A DNA stretch of 19,627 nucleotides. It comes from Phoronis ovalis. Taxonomy: Eukaryota > Phoronida > Phoronidae. The translations under genes were made by a program, and so were the position numbers. The stretch spans positions 1 to 19,627 of the forward strand of contig JAOXYB010015287.1 in NCBI GenBank assembly GCA_028565635.1, given 5' to 3'. Positions 8,735 to 18,497 of the stretch are shown piece by piece (the stretch's first letter is position 1; every line of letters starts with the position of its first letter). The notes beneath the pieces are model-generated. The model saw nothing but the letters and a program-made list of their open reading frames with translations. It was not told the DNA's origin and searched no databases.

Positions 8735-11700
8735 GTGTGATTCCCAAATGCACGAAATGTATGGAATTGAAAGGAATAATTTTATTTATGATCATGTCAC
8801 ATATAAACCTTTAGGAAAGTTGTGATTGTTTTTTACAGCACATTATGCAACTGGATGTTACAATAAGAATGATTAGCTATAATCAAATTTAAAACAAATA
8901 TAGCTTACACTAAATACTTTAGTTGGTATAGTGGTGAAAAACTCTAGAGACGAGAAAAAAGTAGGCATTTACCTTCCAGGATATTGAATACAAACCACAA
9001 ACCTATTACTCGCGATCATTTTAGCAGCATAAAGCACTACATTTTAACAAATGTTTACATATCTTTATATAATTTAATTAAATAAATCATCAGATTAATA
9101 TTATTGTAAGATTTCACATTTCTGTCTCCTCTATAAACAGTGTTGTCAATCTTCAATACAGAAGAGCTCATATGACGTAAAAATGGCGAATTTTGCGTAA
9201 ATTTGTGTTGCAATTTAAACGGAAATAACTTCTACTTCTACTTTTATTCATACTTGCCACTGTAATAAACATCTAGCCAAGGTGAATAGCAGTATTGTTT
9301 GAGCTATCCCCAATCAATCTAAAATAGTAATATGCAGGTGATGGAAGCACAAGATTGTCGTCAATTTAGTAACTAAACTGATAGCATTATACATTTTATC
9401 AATGCCGCTAATGTTTTGTGAGGTTTAAAAAATATTTACGAAATTCAATCAGCGTCCGTGTCCGTTAAAAGATTAATGGCACCAAATGTTTCGATTAAAA
9501 ATCAGTGTGAGCAAACTGCGAATTCCAAAAAATCAGACAGTATATTGTCGCTAATACTCAGTTATATCGTTTTAAAGTGAAGTACTTTTAAAAGTGTACG
9601 TTTTTATCGTCAGCCTAACGGCCAACACATTGAAAATATCCTTGCAGTTCCATTTCATTCTGAAACTGAAAGCTAACTTTAATTGCTTTTCATCAGGATA
9701 ATACTTTGTGATACAAAATTTGACCTTCAAAATACCTCTTTTGTTTGAAAAATAGCCCAAATTATTTTACTTAACATTACTTAAAATTAAATAACGCTTT
9801 TATTCTCAGGAAACCATAATGGACTCATCAGTCAATTTGCAGACAATTAATCATTAAAAAACATTTCTGGCAATTTTTATTTAGTCATTATATAGAACTT
9901 CATATTTTAATGTTCAGGTTATTTTAAGATTTTAAAACCCGGAAGTAAAAGTCACTCCTACGTACCATTATCCCAGTCTGTAATATTGCCATTTTAGATT
10001 TACTCAGGTGGTATAAAATGTGTCAACGCTTTCTCGTTTTATTTTGTTACTAGATGAAAACGTTCATGAAGTTTAACAATCTCTTTCCTTGGCAGCTTCA
10101 AAATTGAGTTTTTATTTAAATTTTTTAAACTATTCTTCAATAAAGTGAAATAGGTGAAAAATGCATATTGTCAAATGTATGAGAATTATAATATACCGAT
10201 AGACGCAATGTAGTATCATGTTTTCTATTTAAATAGTAAATAGCACTGCAACGTGTTTAATAGTTTAAAAACCTTCAGATATTTAAGGGAAATTGAGGGG
10301 ACAATGATGAAATTCTTTTTACAATAATTGCTTCAATACCATTATATTTAATGACTTTAATCACCGCAATATAAAAACACCTGGTTGCCTAAGCCGCAAG
10401 GTGATACGAAGTATTACTCCACACTACATGTATACATACATTCAAGTTGGAATGGTTTAACTCGCAGATGTCAGTAAACCATGACTCTTAATAAGACTTA
10501 TAACCCGCGTGTACATGTACAATCCTGTATAGGAGTGATAACAATATTTGCTGGATGCCAGGTATATATTACAAAACAAAGCTGTCTTCCAGGGATTTCT
10601 AATTTTTTTTTATACCTTTAAAAATTTATTGCAATTGAATATTATTGCAACATTATAGGCTATCAAAATACTCACCGATCCATTGGGAATTGAAATTACA
10701 CGCTGTACAAGAAGAAAAGAATAATTTCTGACATTTAACTGAAACAGAAAGCGTACTCATTAGTGGGTATGCGATACTTGATGAGACTTAAAACATGGTA
10801 CGCACGCTTTGAGTGGCGGTTATGCAATTCTGGAGCGATAGATACGTTTATTAGCACATGTACTGCTAAACTGTAAAAACTAGTTTGCACAATGAGTATA
10901 ATTTATGGAAGAAAGGATTTATCCATACATTTATAAACTAGCTACTGTTTGTAGGCAACGAGGACAGAATAATATTGATAATAAACATTACATATGTTGA
11001 TGACACGCCGCTGAATACTGTGAATGTAACCACATTTGCAAAATTTATCGACTTTTCGAAGTATGAGACGAGACATGAACACATGTAGAATTTAGCTATA
11101 AGCAAACTTTAAATTATGAAGAGCGACTGCCTATGTATTGAATATTTTATAATCTCAATTTATTAAGCTTGAGCGGTAATAACATTCCAGTGCAGAGTCT
11201 CTAAATATTGGAATATATGAAATAACCTTGTATATCATTAACTGTTGCTGTCGGATAAGGACTCGAAAATATTGGCGAATCTTGGAGAAAATACATAATA
11301 TTCAAGGCGTTGTATGCTCTATTAAATATACATATTGAGTGTTATACATTATCAAACTAGGCATACAACTGTTTTCCATGTATTACCTTTTATCGACTTC
11401 ATAAATTATTTCGATCCCTTTTTAGCGGCTAAACTAGCGTAAAAATGAAGAAGTAATTTGAATGTCAACGATCTAGCCATTCAGTAAGCGTTTTTTGTTT
11501 GTCGATTGAAGCAGGCGTAAGAAATGTTAGAAATGCCTTAAAACAATTTTTGATGATTCGTGGACTACTTAATGTAACACTGAAAATTATCTGTTCTTAC
11601 TTCGTACACGGATAGTATTAAATGGAGTATAGTATATATTGCGATACAAGTGTTCGCAAGAATCAGCACTTGATACGAAGCTAAATAAACTGGGGACATT

Positions 11701-11838
11701 CACGCGTTAATCAGGCAACTAATTTGTTTTTGCTGTTATGGCGTTTATTTCTTTCTGCAAACATTTTGAACGTGAAAACTATTTATTATAAATTTGTTTA
11801 AATTTATCAAAAACAAACTTGCAAAGCTAATTTCCACT

Positions 11839-12038
11839 ATGTTTGTCATACCAAACGGATTAATTCACCAGCATGCTAGGCAATACAAACAAAGCGAAGA
11901 CAGGGGATGTAAAAAGGTGTTCAATGTTTGCTGCTGTTTATGCTTCTCGGTGACAGTCATTACCATTGGGTCCGTTCTGATTATAGTAGGCTATACGTAT
12001 ACACCTAACAGAGAAGCATATGGACAACCTATTAAAAT
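11839..12038 (+). CDS. Candidate exon 1 of a small single-pass membrane protein
   Basis: The ATG at 11839 (ACT before it, so A at -3) opens MFVIPNGLIHQHARQYKQSE, followed by a basic/Cys stretch (GCKKVFNVCCCLC) and a clear membrane segment (VTVITIGSVLIIVGYTY, about residues 38-54), then TPNREAYGQPIK. The exon stops in phase 2 at a near-ideal donor, AT|GTAAGTAT (GT at 12039-12040). The Cys cluster at the membrane edge could be palmitoylated. The hydrophobic end followed by GYTYTPN loosely recalls small membrane families such as neurensin, but no family is recognised. The frame is open upstream to a TGA at 11773, so the first exon may lie further 5'. Length alone could arise by chance; the donor and membrane pattern raise the likelihood. 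Confidence 0.42.
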
Positions 12039-12263
12039 GTAAGTATATATTCAGAATTATAAATTCATAATAAATACATGAAACAACTCGATAAAAATCT
12101 CAACTAGACAGATTTCCTGTGCTGTGTCGTAGATGAAGATATAATAGGATACCTGAGTACACGCCCTAAACATTTTAAGTAGAAACACAATTAAACTGCG
12201 GTTAGACACACTATCTCTTTTTTCTTATTATTTTTATTAAATTTATCCTCACATCTGCCACAG

Positions 12264-12327
12264 TCTAACTGTGCCATTCCTGCGTGAATATAGTGCGAGT
12301 ACTGATAGGCGAAAATATGCTATCTAA
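12264..12327 (+). CDS. Candidate terminal exon of the small membrane protein
   Basis: A strong acceptor with a long pyrimidine-rich tract (TCTCTTTTTTCTTATT further up, ending CTGCCACAG with AG at 12262-12263) lies 222 bases after the donor at 12039. Its phase matches: AT plus T gives Ile. The joined frame reads ILTVPFLREYSASTDRRKYA and Ile, then stops at TAA (12325-12327). This would give an 87-residue protein with a short polar tail. The exon is short and has no homology support, so a different acceptor further downstream is equally possible. Confidence 0.28.
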
Positions 12328-13807
12328 CACTGACTAACCTGTAATGACCTGCTTTGGGGAATAGTCATTTGATATATTTTTAATGTTTTGATCATACATG
12401 ATTATTTCATTATTAGTTTAAGTTTCTGTTGCAATGAAATACATAAATATTGAATTTTATAGTTATTACCTAGGAGATTGTTTGATATTTATTTTACATT
12501 TAACTCTTAAACTCCTCGTCATTAGCCAAGGTGTAAAATGAATATTTAATCACACGCCCACCTATGTAAGCATTGGAAAAACGCAGCTTAAATGTAATTG
12601 CAAAACTTTGGCTGATTTAAAGAACCGAAATATCATTTTAATTTACTCCATGTTTTTATAAACATTGTGCCTTTTTTTCTGGGAATTTGGCTAAGAGCGT
12701 ACCTGGTTTGGCCCGGGATAAGTTGCCCCCTTCTGCTAGTGCTCTGTTAAATATGTTTGTATGCTGATCATGGTGTCGGGTGATGGTACGCGTCTTTGTA
12801 TCAACTAAGGCAATCGACAAGTTGAATAAAGGAACGAATTTAATCGTCATCGTTTCTGAATACTTTGGCGTCTGCAAGTTTTTATATAAATAACTGTATA
12901 AAGTCTATCAATCGCACTGAGTGCATTCCCTGTGGCAGTGAAATCATAAACACAGTGATTGATAAGTTGCGTGCAAAATGAAACAGATTTTATGCTTAAT
13001 AAATATGTTAACCTTGACGTTCATGCTCGATATTATATGTACTGTTCTTGCATGCTGGTATGGGTATTATTAAACTATACCATTATCTAATTAATTTGTT
13101 AATATCAATGTGCATAATGAGTAAATTATTGTATTTTGTAAATTGCTTACATAACGTTACGTACGAGTGATCCTTGCTTTTATTAGCACTGGATATGTGG
13201 TTCAGCGTAAACCTTCATTGGAATCGCTTAAATTTCGTAATGTGCAGAGTTCTGCTACAGTGTGACTATAAAACAGTATAATACACTAAAATCCTAACTG
13301 AAGAAAAGAAAATTTAAAGTACATTAACAAGTTAAAATGAAAATCTACATAATGGTATATATAATTAAAAAACACCGCATTAAATGTAGCTGGATGAGGA
13401 TTGTCCCGTGCAATTGTGTCCTTGTCCATGGGCAGCAAGCATATTGTATAGAAACGCTACTGAAATTCCTTAGTTGCGTAACCTATCTAAATATGATTTA
13501 GCAAGCCGAACGCCACTTGCTGCCATCAGAAAAAACTTACAAAGCTTTCATAGTATTCAATGAGTAATTATATAAATAAATAACTATAATATCAAGTGAT
13601 GTTCAATATTATTATCGAGGCACATGTATGTTTTTATAACAAATACGGAATATAATATTTGTGTGTAAAATAAGCTTAGCTAGTACTATTTAATATATTT
13701 TGAACCATGTATGTAAATGTAGTCATGTAGATATATCTTAGAAATATCTACAAATCAAGCTGATAAATACGTAATACTGATCCCACAACAATTAAATTAT
13801 CTGTATG
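12328..13807. other. Mostly non-coding, with two weak exon candidates
   Basis: AT-rich, except for about 190 less AT-rich bases near 12680-12870. On the minus strand, 12871-12703 is open between an acceptor-like TTGCAG and a donor-like CAG|GTACGC. On the plus strand, TATATAAATA (12883-12892) precedes a 31-codon hydrophobic frame at 12978-13073. A hairpin lies at 13727-13751. No RNA gene is recognised. Confidence 0.4.
13727..13751. repeat. Perfect 8-bp inverted repeat
   Basis: GTAGATAT and ATATCTAC flank a 9-base loop. It is AT-rich and its function is unknown. Confidence 0.55.
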
Positions 13808-13834
13808 TACTGTTTGTACTGTTTGTACTGTTTG
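13808..13834 (+). repeat. Tandem repeat, 3 x 9 bp
   Basis: TACTGTTTG occurs three times without a change, just upstream of the 85-bp tandem duplication. Confidence 0.9.
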
Positions 13835-13851
13835 TCACAGTAATTCTTATT

Positions 13852-14015
13852 GAAATATATTTCAACAAGCATTACTTTCAGAGTACAAGAAAAGTTGGTC
13901 AACGAACTCGATTATAAAAGTAACGCTTTTTGAAGTATATTCTAACAACCATCGGTTTCAGATTATGATTCGGAAAAAGTTGGTCAACGAACTTGTCCAT
14001 AAAACGTGATGCTTT
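13852..14015 (+). repeat. Diverged tandem duplication, 2 x about 82 bp
   Basis: Copy A spans 13852-13930 and copy B 13932-14015; the period is 80-85 because of small indels. Both run GAARTATAT, then TTTCAGA, then a nearly unchanged block AAAGTTGGTCAACGAACT, then ATAAAA and GCTTT. The block is much better kept than the rest. Copy A starts within the 16-bp palindrome TTGAAATATATTTCAA (13850-13865). Confidence 0.8.
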
Positions 14016-16317
14016 CACAACAATCAAAGGGTCTGGAATGGTTTCCATAACAACATTGTAAAAGTTCTCTTATTGAAATTATTTCTACGGGGAGGTCACT
14101 GGCCTTATTTATTTATTCATTTAATACGCTTTGCACGTGAAATGCTCGTAGATCAGTAGACATGATTTAGTAGTTTACGCGTCAATTTGAACACGGAAAA
14201 GTAGCAGTTCATTACCAGGGCTGTCTAATATCCGCCCACTACCACAGTCACAATTTTTGAAATGTTCTGCATTATTTTTCACCTGGGTACATCCGGGTCC
14301 TTGATCCTTCTTAAAAATAGTCGAAGGTGAGTGCTCAGTGAACTATGTGAGTGTCAAACTTAAATTGTTATTGCTCAACGATTTTATGGTGAATGTCCAA
14401 CGAATTTGGTCAGTATACAGCGATCTGGATGCGTGTGATAATCAATGGATGTTGGGCAGCAATAATTGCTGGGAAATGTTTTATCAAGTATTTTCATTAT
14501 ATTTTTAATAAAAGTGTTTTTTCTCTCTGGATTTAGTTGCGATGTGATTTTGCTTTAAAATAGTCAATGCGGCAATAGGGAGTGATAAGAAAGCTGACAT
14601 CTGCTGAGAAGTGTCGTTTTTTTCTATTTGTCTTGTTATAATATTGTTGCAGAAAGATAACTAAGTCCACAATGTCAATAAAAATAAAATTCGAAGACCA
14701 CATGCAGTACGTATTGTGAAATAATATTCGTGAATTATAGCAAGAAAATATATTTTTGATTGGGGCTAATTTAAATCTTCGTGATTCAAACTTAAACATA
14801 AATGTTAACCATATCCAAACTTATTCCGCGATTCTGTGCACAGTACATATATCGGCGTCAGCACCCTTTGATACTGCATGTATATTTTTATAGCCTAGCC
14901 AGGAGGTATAAATTATCATTCGACAATACCCGTGTGGTCGCAAGATGATTACATATTTACGAGTGATATCAAACATTTATAACACAATAAATCGGTTACT
15001 TATAGGTTAGGTATTTATTTATTCATTTCTTATCGTTGGTATGTTCAGTCACAGACATCGATAAAAAACAAAGGATGCATTGCAATTTTTTTAAATACAG
15101 AAACCTAGCTGAAGAAATTATACCAAATACCAAACCAATAGATGAGCTCATTATAACAATATTGGTAATGTTATTTGTCAAATGTCACAATTTGATAGAA
15201 GCTGTCTATTAGTTTTTAAATCATGAAAGGGATCAAATTATAAATTACCACAACTCTACCGCTTAGATTTCAATTAATAATATTAATCCGCTTCACTGTG
15301 CTATCGATAAAAACTCCAAAGCATTTATTTGTTCATTAGAATATTATTCTTGTTTTTCATGTTTTTAGCTTCAGTCTTGATTAACCACGTGTTATTGAAT
15401 TTTTGATGCCCCTGAGCTTCGGCTGAAAATCGTGTCAATTTATTTTTAAAATAGTTGCACCTGTTGCATGCATATATATTTATAATATTGACGTTAATTA
15501 TATACATAAACATGATTATGCTGCATATTCTATACAGAGGATATCATGTACATAACCTTTATATTTTATATTTCTTTTAATTATTCACAATTAGAAATAA
15601 TTAATGTTGGCGTCCTCGGGTACGAAAAATAGTGTTGAGTCACACCATGTTACCGTTTTGCAAGAACCTTGTGCTGTATATACAAAATGGGTATTAGTGA
15701 ATGCTGGACAACATATTTTGAAATATCAAGTACGCGCGCGGTATACGCCCATTCCATTAATCGCTGCACACTATGCCGCTATTGCAGACAACTATTCTTG
15801 TATATTGCTACAATAGACGATGTACCAATCACATAATACTGTTTTGTAAGTCAATATATGTTATGATTTTACCATGGATTCCTCAAATTTCACTGATGTG
15901 TGTGAAAAACCTATTGTAAATAAATGCTAAATGAACATATATAATGATAATGCATAATATTATTACAGAAATCAACTTAATTATTCTGAATTTTAGTATA
16001 ATTTTAATTTAATGTAGTTGTATTTCTTGTAGAAACTAATTAATTTCTTCAAATTATGTTTTTCTTGAGTGTATCTGCGTCAGTATATCATGGTGACCCC
16101 GGGTGGTGACCCTTATTCAACTTGTTAAACATGCAGGTAATGCAGTTTTGAATTTTGCAGTCGAATAGTAATTACAGGTAGAGAAAGTTGTGTTGGTAAA
16201 TCCGACCAATGAACATATAATGATCAATGTGTTTTGCTTATATTAATCGAGTAAATTAATTTTATTAATCAGGTAAATCAGCTGAAAGATAAAATCTGCA
16301 CTGATTCAAACGTTAAC
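14016..16317. other. AT-rich region, no supported gene
   Basis: A 70-codon ATG frame at 15604-15816 (plus) is less AT-rich than its surroundings but has no recognised family and no splice signals that fit it. A GC-rich patch with two GGTGACC cores occurs at about 16092-16113. Nothing else is seen. Confidence 0.45.
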
Positions 16318-16685
16318 CAGTCTGAATAAATCCATTCGTTAGTTTTCCATGCCTTTTCAGCTGGGCTTATCCATAGTCATTTGTTGTTGTATTCCATCAA
16401 TTTAACAAAAGCGAAATAAATATGTCATTAAACTTTTGAGCCGACTTTGTCCAACCGAGATAAACCTTTCTCTATTTTGTCATGATGAGTCAATTTGAAT
16501 AGGTATTGGAGGGGTGTCCGCTTATTGCTTAGCGGACTATAGATAAACTCTGGCAGGACAGAAACATGTGTGTGATCGACCTATTTTATACTAGCTGCCC
16601 GCTTAGTCCACTGTTATACCTATTATCGTAGGCTGCAATTTGATTGGTTTCAAGACTTTCGCGGATACCCTATACATAAAATAAT
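16318..16685 (+). mobile_element. Truncated copy of the CAGTCTGAATAAA transposon family (copy 1)
   Basis: It begins sharply with CAGTCTGAATAAA at 16318, the terminus of the complete copy at 18003. It then follows that copy in the same order: AATTTAACAA(A/G)AGCGAAATAA, CCAACCGAGATAA, GGACTATAGATAAAC, GTGTGTGATCGACC, CTTAGTCCACTGTTATACCT, CAATTTGATTGG and CAAGACTTTCG. Likeness fades after about 16672-16685, and the right terminal repeat is missing. The left terminal repeat is about 7 bases shorter than in copy 2, and about 35 internal bases present in copy 2 near 18150-18185 are absent. No coding capacity is seen. No target-site duplication can be assigned because one end is lost. Confidence 0.82.
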
Positions 16686-17522
16686 CTAACAAAATTGAAT
16701 AGGCTGATAAAAAAATTAATCCTTGGCTATTGTTTAAATATGTATCTTGTACCTTTGTCTCATTCATGTATTGATAAAAGGTTTTTGATTTTCTGATTGT
16801 TTGTATTTATTCACGCACATATTTGCAAGAAATGTATTGTGAGTTTCGCCGGATATAACTCTGATTTTTATGTTAAGTTCATCTGGACCATTGATAAAAA
16901 TTTTCATCTGTCACGTCACTTTAATCTAGGATTATATATAAAACTCTAAGCATATACCATATTATATTTTATTTTGTTTGCAGTCTAACATTGTCTTTGT
17001 CAATTATGTTAAAAACAAATACTAGCTTAATTACATGAGCCTGAACGAAGGCTGTAAACGTTGTGCTGGCGAATATGTATAATTCGTGCGTGTGTTATTA
17101 TATACAATTAAACCATCCGAGAGAAAGAATAGAGGAAGTGAGCTGCCTATATGACATAAGCCGAAAGCGGGGGTATATTACCAAGCAGTCTTCGGTAAAA
17201 TCGTTAGAAGCTACAAATAATTAATTCCCTGGGACATAATCATACGACGATATGTGCATGCCATTAAATAAAACTTCCATCAGCTAGAAATGACTGGTTA
17301 GACGCCACATATGTACATTTTATTATATACACGTTACTGAGTTCTCTATTTTACTGTAAACCGAGACTCTAGATACATAGCATCTATTTACTGTAGTTAA
17401 TGTTTTTAATATGTTATGTGTGATAACATGCAATTTGTGTAAGAGTTTAGGATATCCGGCTAGAAAAAAAATCACGCGGTATTATGAATAATGCAACAAT
17501 TAATGTGGACTGCCAGGGTTAT
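16686..17522. other. AT-rich region, no gene seen
   Basis: Nothing beyond short frames within chance length. The lost right end of copy 1 is not recognisable here. Confidence 0.5.
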
Positions 17523-17855
17523 CAATCAACACTTTTGAAAGGATTATGTCATTCAGAGAGCACATCAAGCATTAAACATGTTGTGGGAAAATTACGTCCT
17601 AATATTTATTTTTGATTTAACTAATACAATTGTTTGCCAATATCTAATATCTCTATTATCATAGAAAAAAAGTTGAATGTCATGTACACCAGACAATAAC
17701 ACTTTTGAAATACTAATGTCATTCAGAGGGAACCTTAAATATTTAAAACAGGAATCGCATGGAGAAATACAACGTGACGTTCTAATATTTATTTTGAAGT
17801 AACTAAAACAAAGAAGTTTTAGCAAATGTATTAATAAACAAACGTTAATGTCATG
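17523..17855 (+). repeat. Diverged tandem duplication, 2 x 162 bp
   Basis: Copy A is 17523-17684 and copy B 17694-17855, a period of about 171. Anchors shared in order are CAAT(C)AACACTTTTGAAA, ATGTCATTCAGAG, CTAATATTTATTTT followed by TAACTAA, and AATGTCATG at the end. The parts between are strongly diverged, so the duplication is old. The overlapping minus-strand frame 17592-17918 shows the repeat as a doubled KINIRT peptide, which argues against it being a real protein. Confidence 0.72.
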
Positions 17856-17993
17856 AACTCGGGAAGGTACTGGCCATCTTTTTAGACGAGGTGTAACGCC
17901 TAAACGCAGAACATCCACCTATTTTTATGGATATTTTTCTCAAATATAGATCCATTTCTAGGGTTATCCTTCGAAACAGGGATTCATTATCAT

Positions 17994-18002
17994 GGTTTTC
18001 AT
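17994..18002 (+). repeat. Target-site duplication, left (GGTTTTCAT)
   Basis: Nine bases immediately before the transposon copy, repeated without change at 18489-18497 immediately after it. Confidence 0.85.
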
Positions 18003-18072
18003 CAGTCTGAATAAATCCCTCCGTTAGGGTTCCGTACCCTCTCAACTGTCGTCTGGGTTTAACTTTAGTCAT
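18003..18072 (+). repeat. Left terminal inverted repeat (70 bp)
   Basis: Best-kept blocks are the outer CAGTCTGAATAAA, CCCTCTCAACT and GTCTGGG, and the inner TAGTCAT. The weakest block is about 18024-18028. Confidence 0.88.
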
Positions 18073-18418
18073 ATAGTTACATTCCTTCAATTTAACAAGA
18101 GCGAAATAATTATGTCATTAATCTTTTGCCAACCGAGATAAGCCTTCTCTCAGCGTGACACATCGTCGCCAACTACGTCTATTCTATCACTATGACTCAT
18201 TTTGAATAGCTGTTGCCGGGGAGCTTACTTTTTGCTTAGTGGACTATAGATAAACTTTGGCCGCACAGCATCTGTGTGTGATCGACCCCCTATCGCTTAG
18301 TCCACTGTTATACCTATTTATGTAAGCTACAATTTGATTGGTGTCAAGACTTTCGTGACACTTTATATAGAAATAAAGGGATTATTGTTCTTCTGCTTTT
18401 CGAGATAGTAAACAAGAA

Positions 18419-18488
18419 ATGACTATGGCTAATCCCAGACGTTAGTTGAGAGGGAATGGAACTTTGCCGGATGGGTTTATTCAGACTG
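18419..18488 (-). repeat. Right terminal inverted repeat (70 bp)
   Basis: Read on the minus strand, it matches the left repeat from CAGTCTGAATAAA to TAGTCAT, at about 80 per cent. Confidence 0.88.
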
Positions 18489-18497
18489 GGTTTTCAT
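18489..18497 (+). repeat. Target-site duplication, right (GGTTTTCAT)
   Basis: Identical to 17994-18002. Agreement of all nine bases suggests the insertion is much younger than the divergence between its two terminal repeats would imply. Confidence 0.85.

Larger units (their letters stand above)
6387..11838. other. Long AT-rich intergenic region, no supported gene
   Basis: About 5.4 kb without a frame that exceeds chance length or resembles a family. The longest (7223-7543, minus) is a hydrophobic chain with no ATG at its edge. Small structures are present: a 13-bp direct repeat at 7908-7933 and hairpins at 7493-7507 and 8708-8734. Confidence 0.5.
18003..18488 (+). mobile_element. Complete non-autonomous DNA transposon (MITE-like, 486 bp, copy 2)
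   Basis: It starts CAGTCTGAATAAA and ends TTTATTCAGACTG. The first 70 bases (18003-18072) and the reverse complement of the last 70 (18419-18488) align without gaps, with 56 of 70 bases equal by my count. A perfect 9-bp direct repeat, GGTTTTCAT, flanks the element. The interior has no open frame of transposase size. Two inner segments, AGTGGACTA (about 18238) and TAGTCCACT (about 18299), could pair. Known: 9-bp target duplications with long terminal repeats are typical of Mutator-like elements, while hAT gives 8 bp and Merlin 8-9 bp. Assignment to Mutator-like is inference, and the terminal CAG also recalls hAT. Confidence 0.9.

Noticed and set aside
14533-14799. Minus-strand frame of 88 codons
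   Set aside because: AT-rich residue mix, chance length and no splice or family signal.
15604-15816. Plus-strand ATG frame of 70 codons, less AT-rich than its surroundings
   Set aside because: Length is within chance and no family is recognised on either strand. A protein search of these 70 residues would be the decisive test.
16092-16113. Two GGTGACCC cores as a nuclear-receptor response element
   Set aside because: The direct repeat has a 7-base spacer, which fits none of the usual receptor spacings.
17851-18090. Minus-strand frame of 79 codons reading through the transposon's left end
   Set aside because: It spans the exact target-site duplication and the terminal inverted repeat, so it cannot be an old intact gene. 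It is a chance frame created by the insertion.
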